From an uncultured Dorea sp. (GTDB taxonomy: Bacteria > Bacillota > Clostridia > Lachnospirales > Lachnospiraceae): DNA of 59,095 nucleotides. Made by a program: the position numbers and the translations under genes. The stretch is from the NCBI GenBank assembly GCA_910578455.1, contig CAJTQA010000017.1:1-59095 (forward strand). Reading direction: 5' to 3'. This document shows, piece after piece, positions 1-8,608 of this stretch (within the stretch, counting starts at the first letter, position 1; each line of letters begins with the position of its first letter). The notes under the pieces are model-generated. The model saw nothing but the letters and a program-made list of their open reading frames with translations. It searched no databases and was not told the DNA's origin.

Positions 1-72
1 AATATGCTGTATTAAGTTTTGCGTGGCTTAGCTGAACTTAATCAGCAGACACTAAGTAAACTCTGTCATCCA

Positions 73-567
73 TTATCTAAACGCCCAAAACTTATTTATA
101 AAAAAATTCAAAGGCACACTGAACAAAAGGTTAAAAACCGGAGCCACATACTCCGACACACCAAGCACCTGCACCCACAATATCAGAAGTACACTGTTCA
201 AAAACAATCCTGTAAATGAGTATGCCGCAAATGTCTTCAACAGCGTCTTCCAGAGAATCCTTTTACTTCCGGAATCTTGCATAAATACGACTTTATTATT
301 CCAGTAAAATGACCACAGCACACTCAAGGCAAACCCGATTAACTGTGCAGCCAGATAGTCATAATTATCCAGTAGCGCAAATGACTGGAAAAAGAATAGC
401 ATGATAACATATACGCAATATGAAATAAGCGTATTGCTGATTCCAACAATTCCAAATTTTACAAACTGGACAAACACTGTCTGTATTTCTTCTGTGCACT
501 CTTTCCGGCACAGCTTACATACTAACCTAAGACAGAAACACACAATTTCTTCAATAATTTTCCACAT
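73..567 (-). CDS. GtrA-family membrane protein
   Basis: Small integral membrane protein of the GtrA type, a family thought to help move lipid-linked sugars across the membrane. Four hydrophobic segments are visible, beginning with the family-typical FVKFGIVGISNT stretch and including a Trp-rich loop (WSFYWNNKVVF). I chose the ATG at 567 because AAAGAG lies about nine bases upstream; a longer reading frame to 603 would need TTG and would overlap the preceding dehydratase gene. About 164 residues, normal for GtrA. It is the last gene of the polysaccharide operon, and the nearby GtrB-like family 2 glycosyltransferase is its expected partner. The family is confident; the sugar carried is unknown. 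Confidence 0.85.
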   Translation of the reverse strand: MWKIIEEIVCFCLRLVCKLCRKECTEEIQTVFVQFVKFGIVGISNTLISYCVYVIMLFFFQSFALLDNYDYLAAQLIGFALSVLWSFYWNNKVVFMQDSGSKRILWKTLLKTFAAYSFTGLFLNSVLLILWVQVLGVSEYVAPVFNLLFSVPLNFFINKFWAFR

Positions 568-583
568 AAGTACAAACTCTTTC

Positions 584-1642
584 TTATTCAAAAAAACTTT
601 CAATCTGAGAGTCCATACATGCGCTTATATCTTCCCCATCCAGATAAGCTTTTGTCCATTCAATAATCTTTTCCACAGCCATGTCCACATTCCACCTAGG
701 TTTCCAACCAAATACAGTTTTTAATTTTGAACAATCAAGCTTTAAAAAGTTTGCCTCGTGAGGTCCGCCGTCGCATTTATTTTCCCAGGAAATATTTTCA
801 CCCATAGTCTTATTCCATTTTTTACAAAACAATGTGACCAGTTCCCCTGTCGTCCAGCAATCTGCGTCATCTGGCCCTACGTTATAGCTGCCCGCCAGCT
901 CCCTTTTCTCATATTGCGCCTGAGCAATCAAAAGATATGCTGCCAAAGGCTCGAGGACATGCTGGTATGGTCTGGTTGAATATGGATTCCGCACAATGAT
1001 ATCCCTGTTATCCTGCGCGGCGCGGATACAGTCCGGGATAATCCTGTCATTTGCAAAATCCCCTCCCCCAATCACATTTCCTGCCCGAACTGTCGTGATT
1101 GCGATATCACGTTCTTTAAAAAAGGAGTTTTTAAAACTATCCGTTACCAGTTCAGAACAGGATTTAGAATTGGAATATGGGTCATATCCGTTCAGCTCTT
1201 CGTCTTCGCGGTAACCCCACATCCATTCTTTGTTCCGGTACACCTTATCCGTTGTAACATTGACAAAAGACTTGACCGAATCAGACATCCGGACACACTC
1301 AAGGACATTAACCGTTCCCATGACATTTACATCATAAGTATATACAGGGTCTTTATAAGAATCCCTGACAATCGGCTGCGCTGCCATATGAATGACAATT
1401 TCCGGCTTTGCATCATCAAATACGCTTTTTAGCTTTTCCAGCTCCCGGACATCCCCACTAATAGAAGACATATGAGAGGCAAGTCCGCATAACTCAAAAA
1501 GGCTGGGATTCGTTGGAGGATTCAGGGCATAGCCTGTCACCTTTGCACTTGCATTTATCAGCATCTTGCACAGCCATGTTCCTTTAAATCCGTTATGTCC
1601 GGTAACTAAAACAGATTTATTTTTATAAAATGATAAATTCAC
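584..1642 (-). CDS. rfbG: CDP-glucose 4,6-dehydratase
   Basis: Short-chain dehydrogenase/reductase-fold enzyme that converts CDP-glucose to CDP-4-keto-6-deoxyglucose in the cytoplasm. The N-terminal NAD-binding motif is TGHNGFKGTWL, a signature of this dehydratase subgroup, and a catalytic YxxxK appears as YSNSK. About 352 residues, usual for the family. The start is taken as GTG at 1642 because GGGAGG sits seven bases upstream; the longer frame to 1666 would also start at GTG but without a well-placed site. Its substrate is supplied by the RfbF gene at 7168-7944, six genes upstream in the same operon. Confidence 0.9.
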   Translation of the reverse strand: MNLSFYKNKSVLVTGHNGFKGTWLCKMLINASAKVTGYALNPPTNPSLFELCGLASHMSSISGDVRELEKLKSVFDDAKPEIVIHMAAQPIVRDSYKDPVYTYDVNVMGTVNVLECVRMSDSVKSFVNVTTDKVYRNKEWMWGYREDEELNGYDPYSNSKSCSELVTDSFKNSFFKERDIAITTVRAGNVIGGGDFANDRIIPDCIRAAQDNRDIIVRNPYSTRPYQHVLEPLAAYLLIAQAQYEKRELAGSYNVGPDDADCWTTGELVTLFCKKWNKTMGENISWENKCDGGPHEANFLKLDCSKLKTVFGWKPRWNVDMAVEKIIEWTKAYLDGEDISACMDSQIESFFE

Positions 1643-1671
1643 TTTCTGTCCTCCCAATAATCTCACTCTCT

Positions 1672-2664
1672 TTATTGTCTGAATTCTTTTTCTATGCAGC
1701 TCTTAATCGAGCCCCCCCCCATTGATTTTTCTGAAAAATTAAGTCTTTCTTCCTCAATTACAAGCGGGCGGTTCATTAACCTTATATTTATACTAAGAAT
1801 ATATTCCCCCATCAGACCAATAAAAATAAGCTGAATAGCTCCCAAAAGAAACATTCCAATCAAAACTGGAGCCATACCTGCCGTAAATCTATCCCAATAT
1901 AGTAATTTCAGTATGAGGTAAACAATTGCCACAATAACACTTAAACCTGCACAAAAAATTCCGACAAAAGTTGCTAATCGAAGTCCTATCTTCGTGTAAG
2001 ATGTAAAGCTTAACATTGCGGCATCATATAAAGAATAAAAACGATAATGACTCTTTCCTGTTCTTCGCTTTTGCTGCTGGTATGGTATAATCTTAATATT
2101 ATAACCTAATTCTGCTACAAGCCCCCTCAAAAATGGAGTAGGGTCTCTTAATTCCGCTAATATCTTCAAAAAATCATGATCATAGAGGCCAAATCCTGTA
2201 AAATGTTCTATCTGTTCAACAGAAGAATATCTCTTAATCAGCTTATAATAACAACTGCGGAAAAAATACATAATCTTGCTTTCCTTACTGGATGTCTTCT
2301 GCCCAATTACAATCTTATTCCCTCTTTCCCACTCATGGACAAATTGATGAACCATCTCAATCGGATCCTGAAAATCCGCACATAAAAGAATCGCGCAATC
2401 TCCTGTAGCCTGTAATAGTCCATAATAAGGGGAATTGAATGGTCCAAAATTTTTAGCATTAAAAATTGCTTTTATCTTGGAATTCTTTTCACAAATCTTT
2501 CTCAGCAAAAAACGTGTATTATCTGTGGAATCATTATCTATAAAAATAATCTCGTAATCGTATTCTGGAAGATGAGTTCCAAATTCATCTATCAATGCCT
2601 CTGACAATGGTTCTACATTGCCTTCTTCATTATATGTCGGTATTACTATACTGATTGTCTTCAT
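1672..2664 (-). CDS. Family 2 glycosyltransferase, GtrB/DPM1-like
   Basis: Glycosyltransferase of the dolichol-phosphate mannosyltransferase/GtrB type, which loads a sugar onto undecaprenyl phosphate at the inner membrane face. The GT2 domain starts immediately (SIVIPTYNEEGN), with DNDSTDNT and CADFQDP acidic motifs; two transmembrane helices follow near residues 230-260 and 268-295. The start overlaps the epimerase stop as ATGA. The gene carries nine consecutive G on its coding strand close to its end; a one-base gain or loss would end the protein about ten residues early and move the stop away from the rfbG start. GtrA at 73-567 is its likely partner. Confidence 0.88.
   Translation of the reverse strand: MKTISIVIPTYNEEGNVEPLSEALIDEFGTHLPEYDYEIIFIDNDSTDNTRFLLRKICEKNSKIKAIFNAKNFGPFNSPYYGLLQATGDCAILLCADFQDPIEMVHQFVHEWERGNKIVIGQKTSSKESKIMYFFRSCYYKLIKRYSSVEQIEHFTGFGLYDHDFLKILAELRDPTPFLRGLVAELGYNIKIIPYQQQKRRTGKSHYRFYSLYDAAMLSFTSYTKIGLRLATFVGIFCAGLSVIVAIVYLILKLLYWDRFTAGMAPVLIGMFLLGAIQLIFIGLMGEYILSINIRLMNRPLVIEEERLNFSEKSMGGGSIKSCIEKEFRQ
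1711..1719 (-). repeat. G9 homopolymer in glycosyltransferase tail
   Basis: Nine C on the plus strand, nine G on the coding strand, in the last 15 or so codons of the family 2 glycosyltransferase. Read with nine G the frame continues M-G-G-G-S to the stop at 1672; with eight or ten a stop is met within a few codons. Such tracts are typical slippage sites. Confidence 0.8.
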
Positions 2665-3569
2665 TTCTTCCTACTTTCTTTTCTCAGATCCTCAAGAATC
2701 TGTTCAATCCCCGTCTTAAAAGGAACCTGTGGTTTCCATCCCAGTTCACTCTTCATCCTGCTAATATCCGGCCATATCGATACCATTCCAGTTTCAGGAT
2801 ATGGAACAGCCCCAAAATGAAGTTCACTCTCTGTTTTCGTTATCTCAGCCATTTCCATGACGTATGATTTTAAGGTCCTGACATCTCCACTTCCCAAATT
2901 ATAAGCTCCGCTTTCACATGGCTGAGTGCAAAGTTTCCATACTCCATCAATAGCATCTGCAAGATAAAGGTAGTCCCACATCTGTACTCCCGCAGAAAGC
3001 CGACAGGGCATATTCTTAAGCATTGCTGTCAGCGTACTCATTATCATAGTACCAGAATAATCTCCCGGACCATATAAGCTGAAAAACCTTGGCTCCACAA
3101 GTTCCGCCTTATATTCAGAACAAGCATTTCTTACAGATTCATAAAGATTAAGTTTCGCAATTCCATATTCTGTATTGGGACAACATGGTGTTTTTTCTGA
3201 TATTACACCGTCATGATGACCATACTCCGCCTGGGAACCAGCCGTTACAATCCGCTTACATCCTGTCTCCAGCATAGAGATTATCCCGTCCATAGTATTT
3301 TTATAGTTGCCCTGCTGAAGTTTTCGGTCCATTCTTGTTGAGCCTCTTGTGCCATCCCATGACAGATTTATCATACAGTCGCATGTTCCAATCAGGCTGC
3401 CCAGCTTTTTATATTGTTCCATAGGCAAAAACTCATATGAAACATTGGAGATTTCCTCTGTCCGTGCAGCAGAACGAACCACCAAAACTACCTGATTGCC
3501 GTCTTTTGCGGCTTTTCTCGCCAGTGCTTTTCCTATGAAACTATTGCCTCCTGTAATTACTATTTTCAT
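2661..3569 (-). CDS. NAD-dependent epimerase/dehydratase family protein
   Basis: Extended short-chain dehydrogenase acting on a nucleotide sugar. The N-terminal Rossmann motif reads GGNSFIGKALA and the catalytic YxxxK reads YGIAK near residue 136. At about 302 residues it resembles the reductase/epimerase partners of CDP- or dTDP-4-keto sugar pathways. It overlaps the transketolase C-terminal gene by ATGA and is followed by the GT2 gene with another ATGA overlap, so the three are translationally coupled. Because it sits between the transketolase pair and rfbG, I infer that it reduces or epimerises the CDP-4-keto-6-deoxy sugar intermediate; the exact reaction cannot be read from the sequence. 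Confidence 0.8.
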   Translation of the reverse strand: MKIVITGGNSFIGKALARKAAKDGNQVVLVVRSAARTEEISNVSYEFLPMEQYKKLGSLIGTCDCMINLSWDGTRGSTRMDRKLQQGNYKNTMDGIISMLETGCKRIVTAGSQAEYGHHDGVISEKTPCCPNTEYGIAKLNLYESVRNACSEYKAELVEPRFFSLYGPGDYSGTMIMSTLTAMLKNMPCRLSAGVQMWDYLYLADAIDGVWKLCTQPCESGAYNLGSGDVRTLKSYVMEMAEITKTESELHFGAVPYPETGMVSIWPDISRMKSELGWKPQVPFKTGIEQILEDLRKESRKK

Positions 3570-4486
3570 TTTATTATTCCCCGCACTGCGTCTGCAATCT
3601 TTCCGGCACTTATGCCATACTGTTCACACAGATAATCATGGTCACCAACAATACTGGCAAAGCAATTTTGCAGTCCCAGCCTGTGTAAGACCGCTTTCCT
3701 GTCCGGGTAGCCGCTGATAACCTCCGCCACAGCACCTCCGAGCCCACCTGTTACATTATGCTCTTCTACTGTAAAAACAAAATCATATGAATCAATAATT
3801 TCTTTTAAAGATGCCGTATCCAGAGGACTAACGCATGGAGAACTATATATGTCAGCGATAATGTTTTCGGATTCCAATATTTCGGCAGCTGATATGACGT
3901 TTTTTAAAACTGGACCGCATGAAATCAGTGCGGCTTTTCCGTTACCGGATGTCAGGCGGTACATTTTGTCAAGCTTATAGTCTGTCTTGTCATACAACTT
4001 TGGCTCTCTGTTTTTGGCCAATCTTATATAACACGGTCCGTCTGTATTTATAACATATTCCGCCGCAGCCGCAGCCTCTTCCGGGTCGGAGGGTACAAGA
4101 ACTTTCATTCCCGGGATTGTACGCATCATGGCAATGTCTTCTGTGGCATGATGGCTCATCCCCAATTGCCCATACGAGAATCCGCCTCCAACCGAGACAA
4201 TCTTTACATTGGCATTATGATAACAGATATCATTCCTTATTTGCTCTATGCAGCGAAGAGTTGAGAAATTTCCAATGGAATATGTGATAACAATATTTCC
4301 TTCCAGAGCTAATCCTCCCGCTACAGACGCCATCGCCTGTTCGCTTATGCCAACGTTAAAATAACGTGATGGATATAAGTCTCTGAACCCTTCTAGCACG
4401 CTGTAACCAAGATCAGCCGTTACCACCATTATCTTTTTATTATTCTGAGCCATCTCCGTTATCTTATTTATAAATGTGTTCCTCAT
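3566..4486 (-). CDS. Transketolase, C-terminal subunit
   Basis: Pyrimidine-binding and C-terminal domains of a split transketolase-like thiamine diphosphate enzyme. The cofactor-activating Glu is visible in NVGISEQAMASVAGG near residue 50. About 306 residues, normal for the stand-alone C-terminal half. Start at the ATG at 4486, which overlaps the stop of the N-terminal subunit as ATGA and has GGAGG ten bases upstream; an ATG at 4495 is too close to that site. Its place between a sulfotransferase/kinase pair and CDP-sugar genes argues against a pentose-phosphate role and for transfer of a two-carbon unit onto a sugar (inference). Confidence 0.85.
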   Translation of the reverse strand: MRNTFINKITEMAQNNKKIMVVTADLGYSVLEGFRDLYPSRYFNVGISEQAMASVAGGLALEGNIVITYSIGNFSTLRCIEQIRNDICYHNANVKIVSVGGGFSYGQLGMSHHATEDIAMMRTIPGMKVLVPSDPEEAAAAAEYVINTDGPCYIRLAKNREPKLYDKTDYKLDKMYRLTSGNGKAALISCGPVLKNVISAAEILESENIIADIYSSPCVSPLDTASLKEIIDSYDFVFTVEEHNVTGGLGGAVAEVISGYPDRKAVLHRLGLQNCFASIVGDHDYLCEQYGISAGKIADAVRGIIK

Positions 4487-5292
4487 GGCCGGCATGCCTC
4501 CAACTCTTTTATCGCTTTTTCGTAAAACTCACCTTGCGGATCTCTGTAATGCCATAGCAGATTGTTTTCCATAAAAGAAATCCCTTTGCCTTTGACAGTA
4601 TTTGCAATAATGCACTTTGGTTTGCCCGTGGATGATATTGCAAATGCACGTCTAAGCTGTTCGTGGTTATTTCCGTCCCCTACTTCTGTAACAGACCACC
4701 CAAAACTTTCCCATTTAGATGCCATCGGAGCTGTTGGCATGATATCCTCGCAGTATCCCATCGCCTGCATTCCATTGCGGTCTACAATTACCGTAAAATT
4801 ATCAAGCTTAAATCTGCTTGCGATCATTGCCATCTCCCATACAGAACCTTCATTGCATTCCCCGTCTCCAACAAGCGTGTACACATGGTGGAGCTTATCT
4901 GCTGATTTTGCCGCCATTGCCATTCCACATGCCATCACACAGCCATGCCCAAGACTTCCTGTTGAAATTTCCACTCCGGGTACATTCTTATGCGAGATAT
5001 GTCCCGAGAGATTTGATCCGTTCTGATAATAAGTAGAAAGCCACTTTACCGGAAAAAAGCCCATTTCCGCCAAAACAGAGTAAACCGCCACCCCAGCATG
5101 TCCTTTACTCATGACAAACCTGTCACGGTCATCACTATCAGGACTCTCTGGATTGATATTCAGCACCTCCGTATAAAGTACCGCAAGGATATCCGCGGCA
5201 GACAAAGCCGCGCCAATATGCGAGGCATGGCTTTCGTGTACCATGTCAACCGAATGTTTTCTTATTTTCCATGCTAATTCTTCACTGTTCAT
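4483..5292 (-). CDS. Transketolase, N-terminal subunit
   Basis: Thiamine diphosphate-binding half of the split transketolase. It shows SKGHAGVAVYSVLAE and ISTGSLGHG motifs, and the diphosphate-binding GDG...N motif starting at GDGECNEGSVWE and ending about 25 residues later at DRNG. About 269 residues, usual for this half. The ATG at 5292 overlaps the stop of the kinase gene as ATGA, so I prefer it to a GTG at 5310. Forms a heterodimeric enzyme with the next gene. Split transketolases occur in pentose metabolism, but also in sugar-modification clusters; here the context favours the latter. Confidence 0.85.
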   Translation of the reverse strand: MNSEELAWKIRKHSVDMVHESHASHIGAALSAADILAVLYTEVLNINPESPDSDDRDRFVMSKGHAGVAVYSVLAEMGFFPVKWLSTYYQNGSNLSGHISHKNVPGVEISTGSLGHGCVMACGMAMAAKSADKLHHVYTLVGDGECNEGSVWEMAMIASRFKLDNFTVIVDRNGMQAMGYCEDIMPTAPMASKWESFGWSVTEVGDGNNHEQLRRAFAISSTGKPKCIIANTVKGKGISFMENNLLWHYRDPQGEFYEKAIKELEACRP

Positions 5293-6194
5293 ATCCCAAT
5301 TCCCATACACTCATATATTTCTTTCAGCCTGTCATCCATGCTGAGCTTATTATTCACATATTCGCCACTGTAATATGATATTGCATTTTTAATTAAGAGG
5401 ATTAGCGTTAAAATTCCTGCTGCGATTTCAGGCGACAGACCAGCAACTTCAAAAATTCCTGGTTCATTGTAAAATTTCCTGTGATTGAAAAACGTCAGCC
5501 AGTAAAGATAATCATAGCCTTCTATTCCCCAAAATGCGTCCTCCCAATCCAGAAGAATTTTCTCATCTTTAGAATTTATCATAATATTTTTATCTGCAAG
5601 GTCTCCATGGCATACAATTCTTGGTGAAACAGCCAAATATGATTCAAGACAGATTAACAGCGACTCTGCTATTTTTATAATACTGGCAGAATAAAACCCC
5701 ATTTTATCTAAAGCATACAGTGACTTTTTCGCCTCAAACAACAACTCTGAAATATCATACATTCCTTTCCCGTCAAATTTTAATATATCATTTCTGCTAT
5801 ATTGTCCAATGAGCTCTATGATATCTGCTTTTGACATTCCACATCCTGGTTTTAAAGAATCCATCAGCAGAAACAGCAATTCCGTATTATTTCCAACCGA
5901 AACATGCAGACATTCCAAAAATATCTTCTCATGATAAATGGATTTTAACATCTGATATTCTTTATATAAAGCATTTCTATACGCAATATCTGAAAGATGT
6001 GTTTTTACAAATATTTGCGATTGTTTCAACCCATCACATAAAAATGTAATTCCTAACGTACCTCCACTGATATCCTCTAAGAAAATATCTTCTTTCCCAA
6101 AATATTTGGTAAAATGATATTTTGCTGTCTGCCTTTGCCTGTCAAGATCCGGCAAAACAGGATTATCCCTGAAAAATCTTAATTTATTAAGCAT
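5289..6194 (-). CDS. Aminoglycoside/choline kinase-like phosphotransferase
   Basis: Protein kinase-like small-molecule phosphotransferase. The catalytic loop is HGDLADKNIM (Brenner-type HGDxxxxN) and the metal-binding motif follows as LLDWEDAFWG, both near residues 205-230; an N-terminal lobe with FVKTH could supply the ATP-binding Lys. About 301 residues. The ATG at 6194 overlaps the stop of the preceding gene by eight bases, which is better than the longer frame to 6230. In this operon it probably phosphorylates a sugar or a substituent such as choline, ethanolamine or glycerol; the substrate is unknown. No nucleotidyltransferase of the LicC type is next to it. Confidence 0.7.
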   Translation of the reverse strand: MLNKLRFFRDNPVLPDLDRQRQTAKYHFTKYFGKEDIFLEDISGGTLGITFLCDGLKQSQIFVKTHLSDIAYRNALYKEYQMLKSIYHEKIFLECLHVSVGNNTELLFLLMDSLKPGCGMSKADIIELIGQYSRNDILKFDGKGMYDISELLFEAKKSLYALDKMGFYSASIIKIAESLLICLESYLAVSPRIVCHGDLADKNIMINSKDEKILLDWEDAFWGIEGYDYLYWLTFFNHRKFYNEPGIFEVAGLSPEIAAGILTLILLIKNAISYYSGEYVNNKLSMDDRLKEIYECMGIGI

Positions 6195-7137
6195 AATATT
6201 TTGAAAGATATGGTACCTTATCATACCCAAAATGTTTTGCCAGAGCTATTGTTCCACAGGCAATCTGATGTTTTTCCGCATCTGAAAGCTCGTCTATCAT
6301 AGATGCATTATACTCTTCCGTACTCTTTAGCACTGTACCCCACGGTGCGATATTGTCTTTTATCTCCTGCCCGTTCCAGCTTGGATAAAGCATCGCCTCA
6401 TGAAAATCTACACCTATAAATTCTGCAACTTGCCTCATAAAAGTCTCTTTATCCGCCACCTCATCTTCATAGCGGAATATCCTTACATTCTCCGGGTACA
6501 TCTTGGCAAACATTTCTACTGTTGAGTGATAAATATTCCACGTTATAAGATATTTGCTTAATGGCTGAGGGAAAGGACGTCTCTTCGTATCTCTGTATGC
6601 TGAAAATGGATTTCTGACAATATGCATAATCTTAACATCAGGAAAATCTTTAATAATACGTTCTGCGTCTATCCCGATAGCCGGTGAATATCCTACATAT
6701 GTCATTGAATCATCAGTCGCTGTATAGTAATTCTCCCATGCATCAAATGTAGACCTGAAAAATGCCTCTATCACATCCCTGCGACGATAATAATCCTGTT
6801 CGCCTAACCTTTTAATAAATGCCTCTTTTCTTTTTGTCTCATCTAACTGGAGGTCCGCATCCCGGAATTTAGATCCATTTCTTTTCCGCAGGAAAGTCTT
6901 CATCTCTTCATCCATAATCTCTTCATATAATTCTGCCGGTGTCATACCTTCTGGGAATTGCGGATAACGGTATTGTACACGCTCAACAGATGCCAAGAAA
7001 TCTTTGTAGTCACGATTCCCAAGCTGTGATTCAAATGGATATACCAAAAGATTTGGATGCCCGTCCAAATGCCTGTGCGTTACATTGCCCCCATGTTCAA
7101 ACCCCGCTGATATCATTACAAAATTAAATTTACTCAT
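6187..7137 (-). CDS. Sulfotransferase-fold protein
   Basis: Resembles the PAPS-dependent sulfotransferase family. The 3'-phosphate-binding segment reads IVRNPFSAYRDTKRR near residues 197-212, as in carbohydrate sulfotransferases. The 5'-phosphosulfate loop, normally a Gly/Ser/Thr/Lys-rich stretch near the N-terminus, appears only as SAGFEHGGNVTHRH, so donor use is not certain. About 316 residues, no signal peptide, so cytoplasmic. Located between the RfbF gene and the kinase gene in the polysaccharide operon. Inference: it adds sulfate to a sugar precursor or lipid-linked unit. Alternative: a nucleotide-binding homologue with another transfer reaction. Confidence 0.65.
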   Translation of the reverse strand: MSKFNFVMISAGFEHGGNVTHRHLDGHPNLLVYPFESQLGNRDYKDFLASVERVQYRYPQFPEGMTPAELYEEIMDEEMKTFLRKRNGSKFRDADLQLDETKRKEAFIKRLGEQDYYRRRDVIEAFFRSTFDAWENYYTATDDSMTYVGYSPAIGIDAERIIKDFPDVKIMHIVRNPFSAYRDTKRRPFPQPLSKYLITWNIYHSTVEMFAKMYPENVRIFRYEDEVADKETFMRQVAEFIGVDFHEAMLYPSWNGQEIKDNIAPWGTVLKSTEEYNASMIDELSDAEKHQIACGTIALAKHFGYDKVPYLSKYYA

Positions 7138-7167
7138 CTCTTTTCTCCTCTCTCATTTTCAATTTAT

Positions 7168-7944
7168 TTACCATTTTTTCCATGCAGCATTTCCAGATTC
7201 CCACAATGTTTCAAGAATTTTCTTCTCACGCTCAGTATCCATGCATTGCCAAAATCCCTGATGCATGTAAGACATCAACTGGCCTTCCGCCGCCAGCTGC
7301 TGAAGTGGTTCTTTTTCAAAAATAACACTGTCGCCGCCTTTTAAATAATCAAATATTTTGTTATTTAACACCATATATCCAGCATTTATCGGTTTACTGT
7401 CACGAACATTTTTTTCTCTGAAAGAACGAACAGCATTATCGCCGCCAATATCCAGAATCCCTTTCTGCTCTTCCCGCATAACTGCAGTTAATGTCGCAAT
7501 TTTACCATGTTTTTTATGGAACTTCAATAATTTCCCTATATCCACATCACAGACCCCGTCACCATAAGTCATCATAAACATATCTTCTTCAATATATGGT
7601 TGAATACGGCTTAACCGTCCGCCTGTCATCGTATCATATCCCGTATCCACCACCGTAACTTTCCACGGCTCAGAATATTTATTATGCACAATGACTTTAT
7701 TACCCTGTGTAAAATCAAACGTGATATCTGATGTGTGGAGAAAATAATCTGCGAACCATTCTTTTATTACATGCTGCTTATACCCAGCACAAACAATAAA
7801 CTCATTAAAACCATAGAATGAATATTCTTTCATAATATGCCAGAGAATAGGCATACCTCCGATTTCTATCATAGGTTTGGGAATTAATTCAGTTTCCCTT
7901 GAAATCCTGGTGCCAAACCCACCAGCCAGTAATACAACTTTCAT
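7168..7944 (-). CDS. rfbF: Glucose-1-phosphate cytidylyltransferase
   Basis: Makes CDP-glucose from CTP and glucose 1-phosphate. The nucleotidyltransferase motif LAGGFGTRISRETELIPKPM sits at residues 6-25, with the FDFTQGN and TYGDGVCDVD segments typical of RfbF rather than RmlA or GalU. About 258 residues, the usual length. It feeds the CDP-glucose 4,6-dehydratase at 584-1642; the genes between are the sulfotransferase, kinase, transketolase pair, epimerase and GT2 genes. AscC/E1 and E3 homologues for 3-deoxygenation are not present in the window, so the CDP product need not be a 3,6-dideoxy sugar. Confidence 0.92.
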   Translation of the reverse strand: MKVVLLAGGFGTRISRETELIPKPMIEIGGMPILWHIMKEYSFYGFNEFIVCAGYKQHVIKEWFADYFLHTSDITFDFTQGNKVIVHNKYSEPWKVTVVDTGYDTMTGGRLSRIQPYIEEDMFMMTYGDGVCDVDIGKLLKFHKKHGKIATLTAVMREEQKGILDIGGDNAVRSFREKNVRDSKPINAGYMVLNNKIFDYLKGGDSVIFEKEPLQQLAAEGQLMSYMHQGFWQCMDTEREKKILETLWESGNAAWKKW

Positions 7945-7999
7945 AAGCTTTCTCCATACTAAACTAATTGATTATCTTTGTCACCCTATGCCATACTTA

Positions 8000-8608
8000 T
8001 TACGTGCCTTTAAGTTTTATTTTATATTTGCTCCACGGCGAAATATTAATATAATGATACTTTTCATCGTTCTCATGAGCTTTTATATATTTTTTTATAT
8101 ATTCGATACTTTCCTTCCCTCCAGATATTTGATCAATGACAAGTTGTTCTGCATTTTCATTTCCATAATAGATTATTTTTCTAATATCACCGGTAGATGT
8201 ATCAAGATAAAATCCTGGGTTCTGGCATGTATAACAATTATCTTCTGGATGAACATCCACTACTCTGCAATAAAAAGTTGCATAATAGGGATTATAAAGT
8301 GATGGGATATTATCCATTATCCATTTTGTCGTTAAGTTTGGTTTCGATAAACATAACGCATTTTCATGATTCACCCACATCAATACTACTGATGATAATA
8401 CAACAAAGCTGTAAACGCACGTTCTAATCTTGGTAGTCTTAAAAAAGTCAATTCCGATTGTACTTAAATATATTAGAATAATAGGATATGTCCACATAAC
8501 ATATCTGGCACACAATATCATCCCGCTATTTATATGATAATGCAGAGATATTAAGGATATCGAACCAATCAGAAATAGTAACCAAACTAAGCTTTTATAC
8601 CCCCCCCC
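8000..8608 (-). pseudogene. 3' part of split membrane protein (after G9 tract)
   Basis: Carboxy-terminal portion of a multi-pass membrane protein whose first part is 8587-9570. The reading frame continues directly from the G9 tract with GGYKSLVWLLFLIGS and three more hydrophobic segments, then a hydrophilic tail of about 110 residues. An in-frame ATG at 8653 exists, but the residues between it and the tract have no counterpart in such proteins and look like out-of-frame reading. With ten instead of nine G the two parts join into one protein of about 523 residues, close to its 587-residue neighbour. Broken state could be phase-off, a real lesion or a sequencing error. Confidence 0.65.

Noticed and set aside
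19..219. Short plus-strand open frame at the left edge
   Set aside because: Mostly antisense to gtrA, no ribosome site, Lys/His-rich composition typical of a shadow frame.
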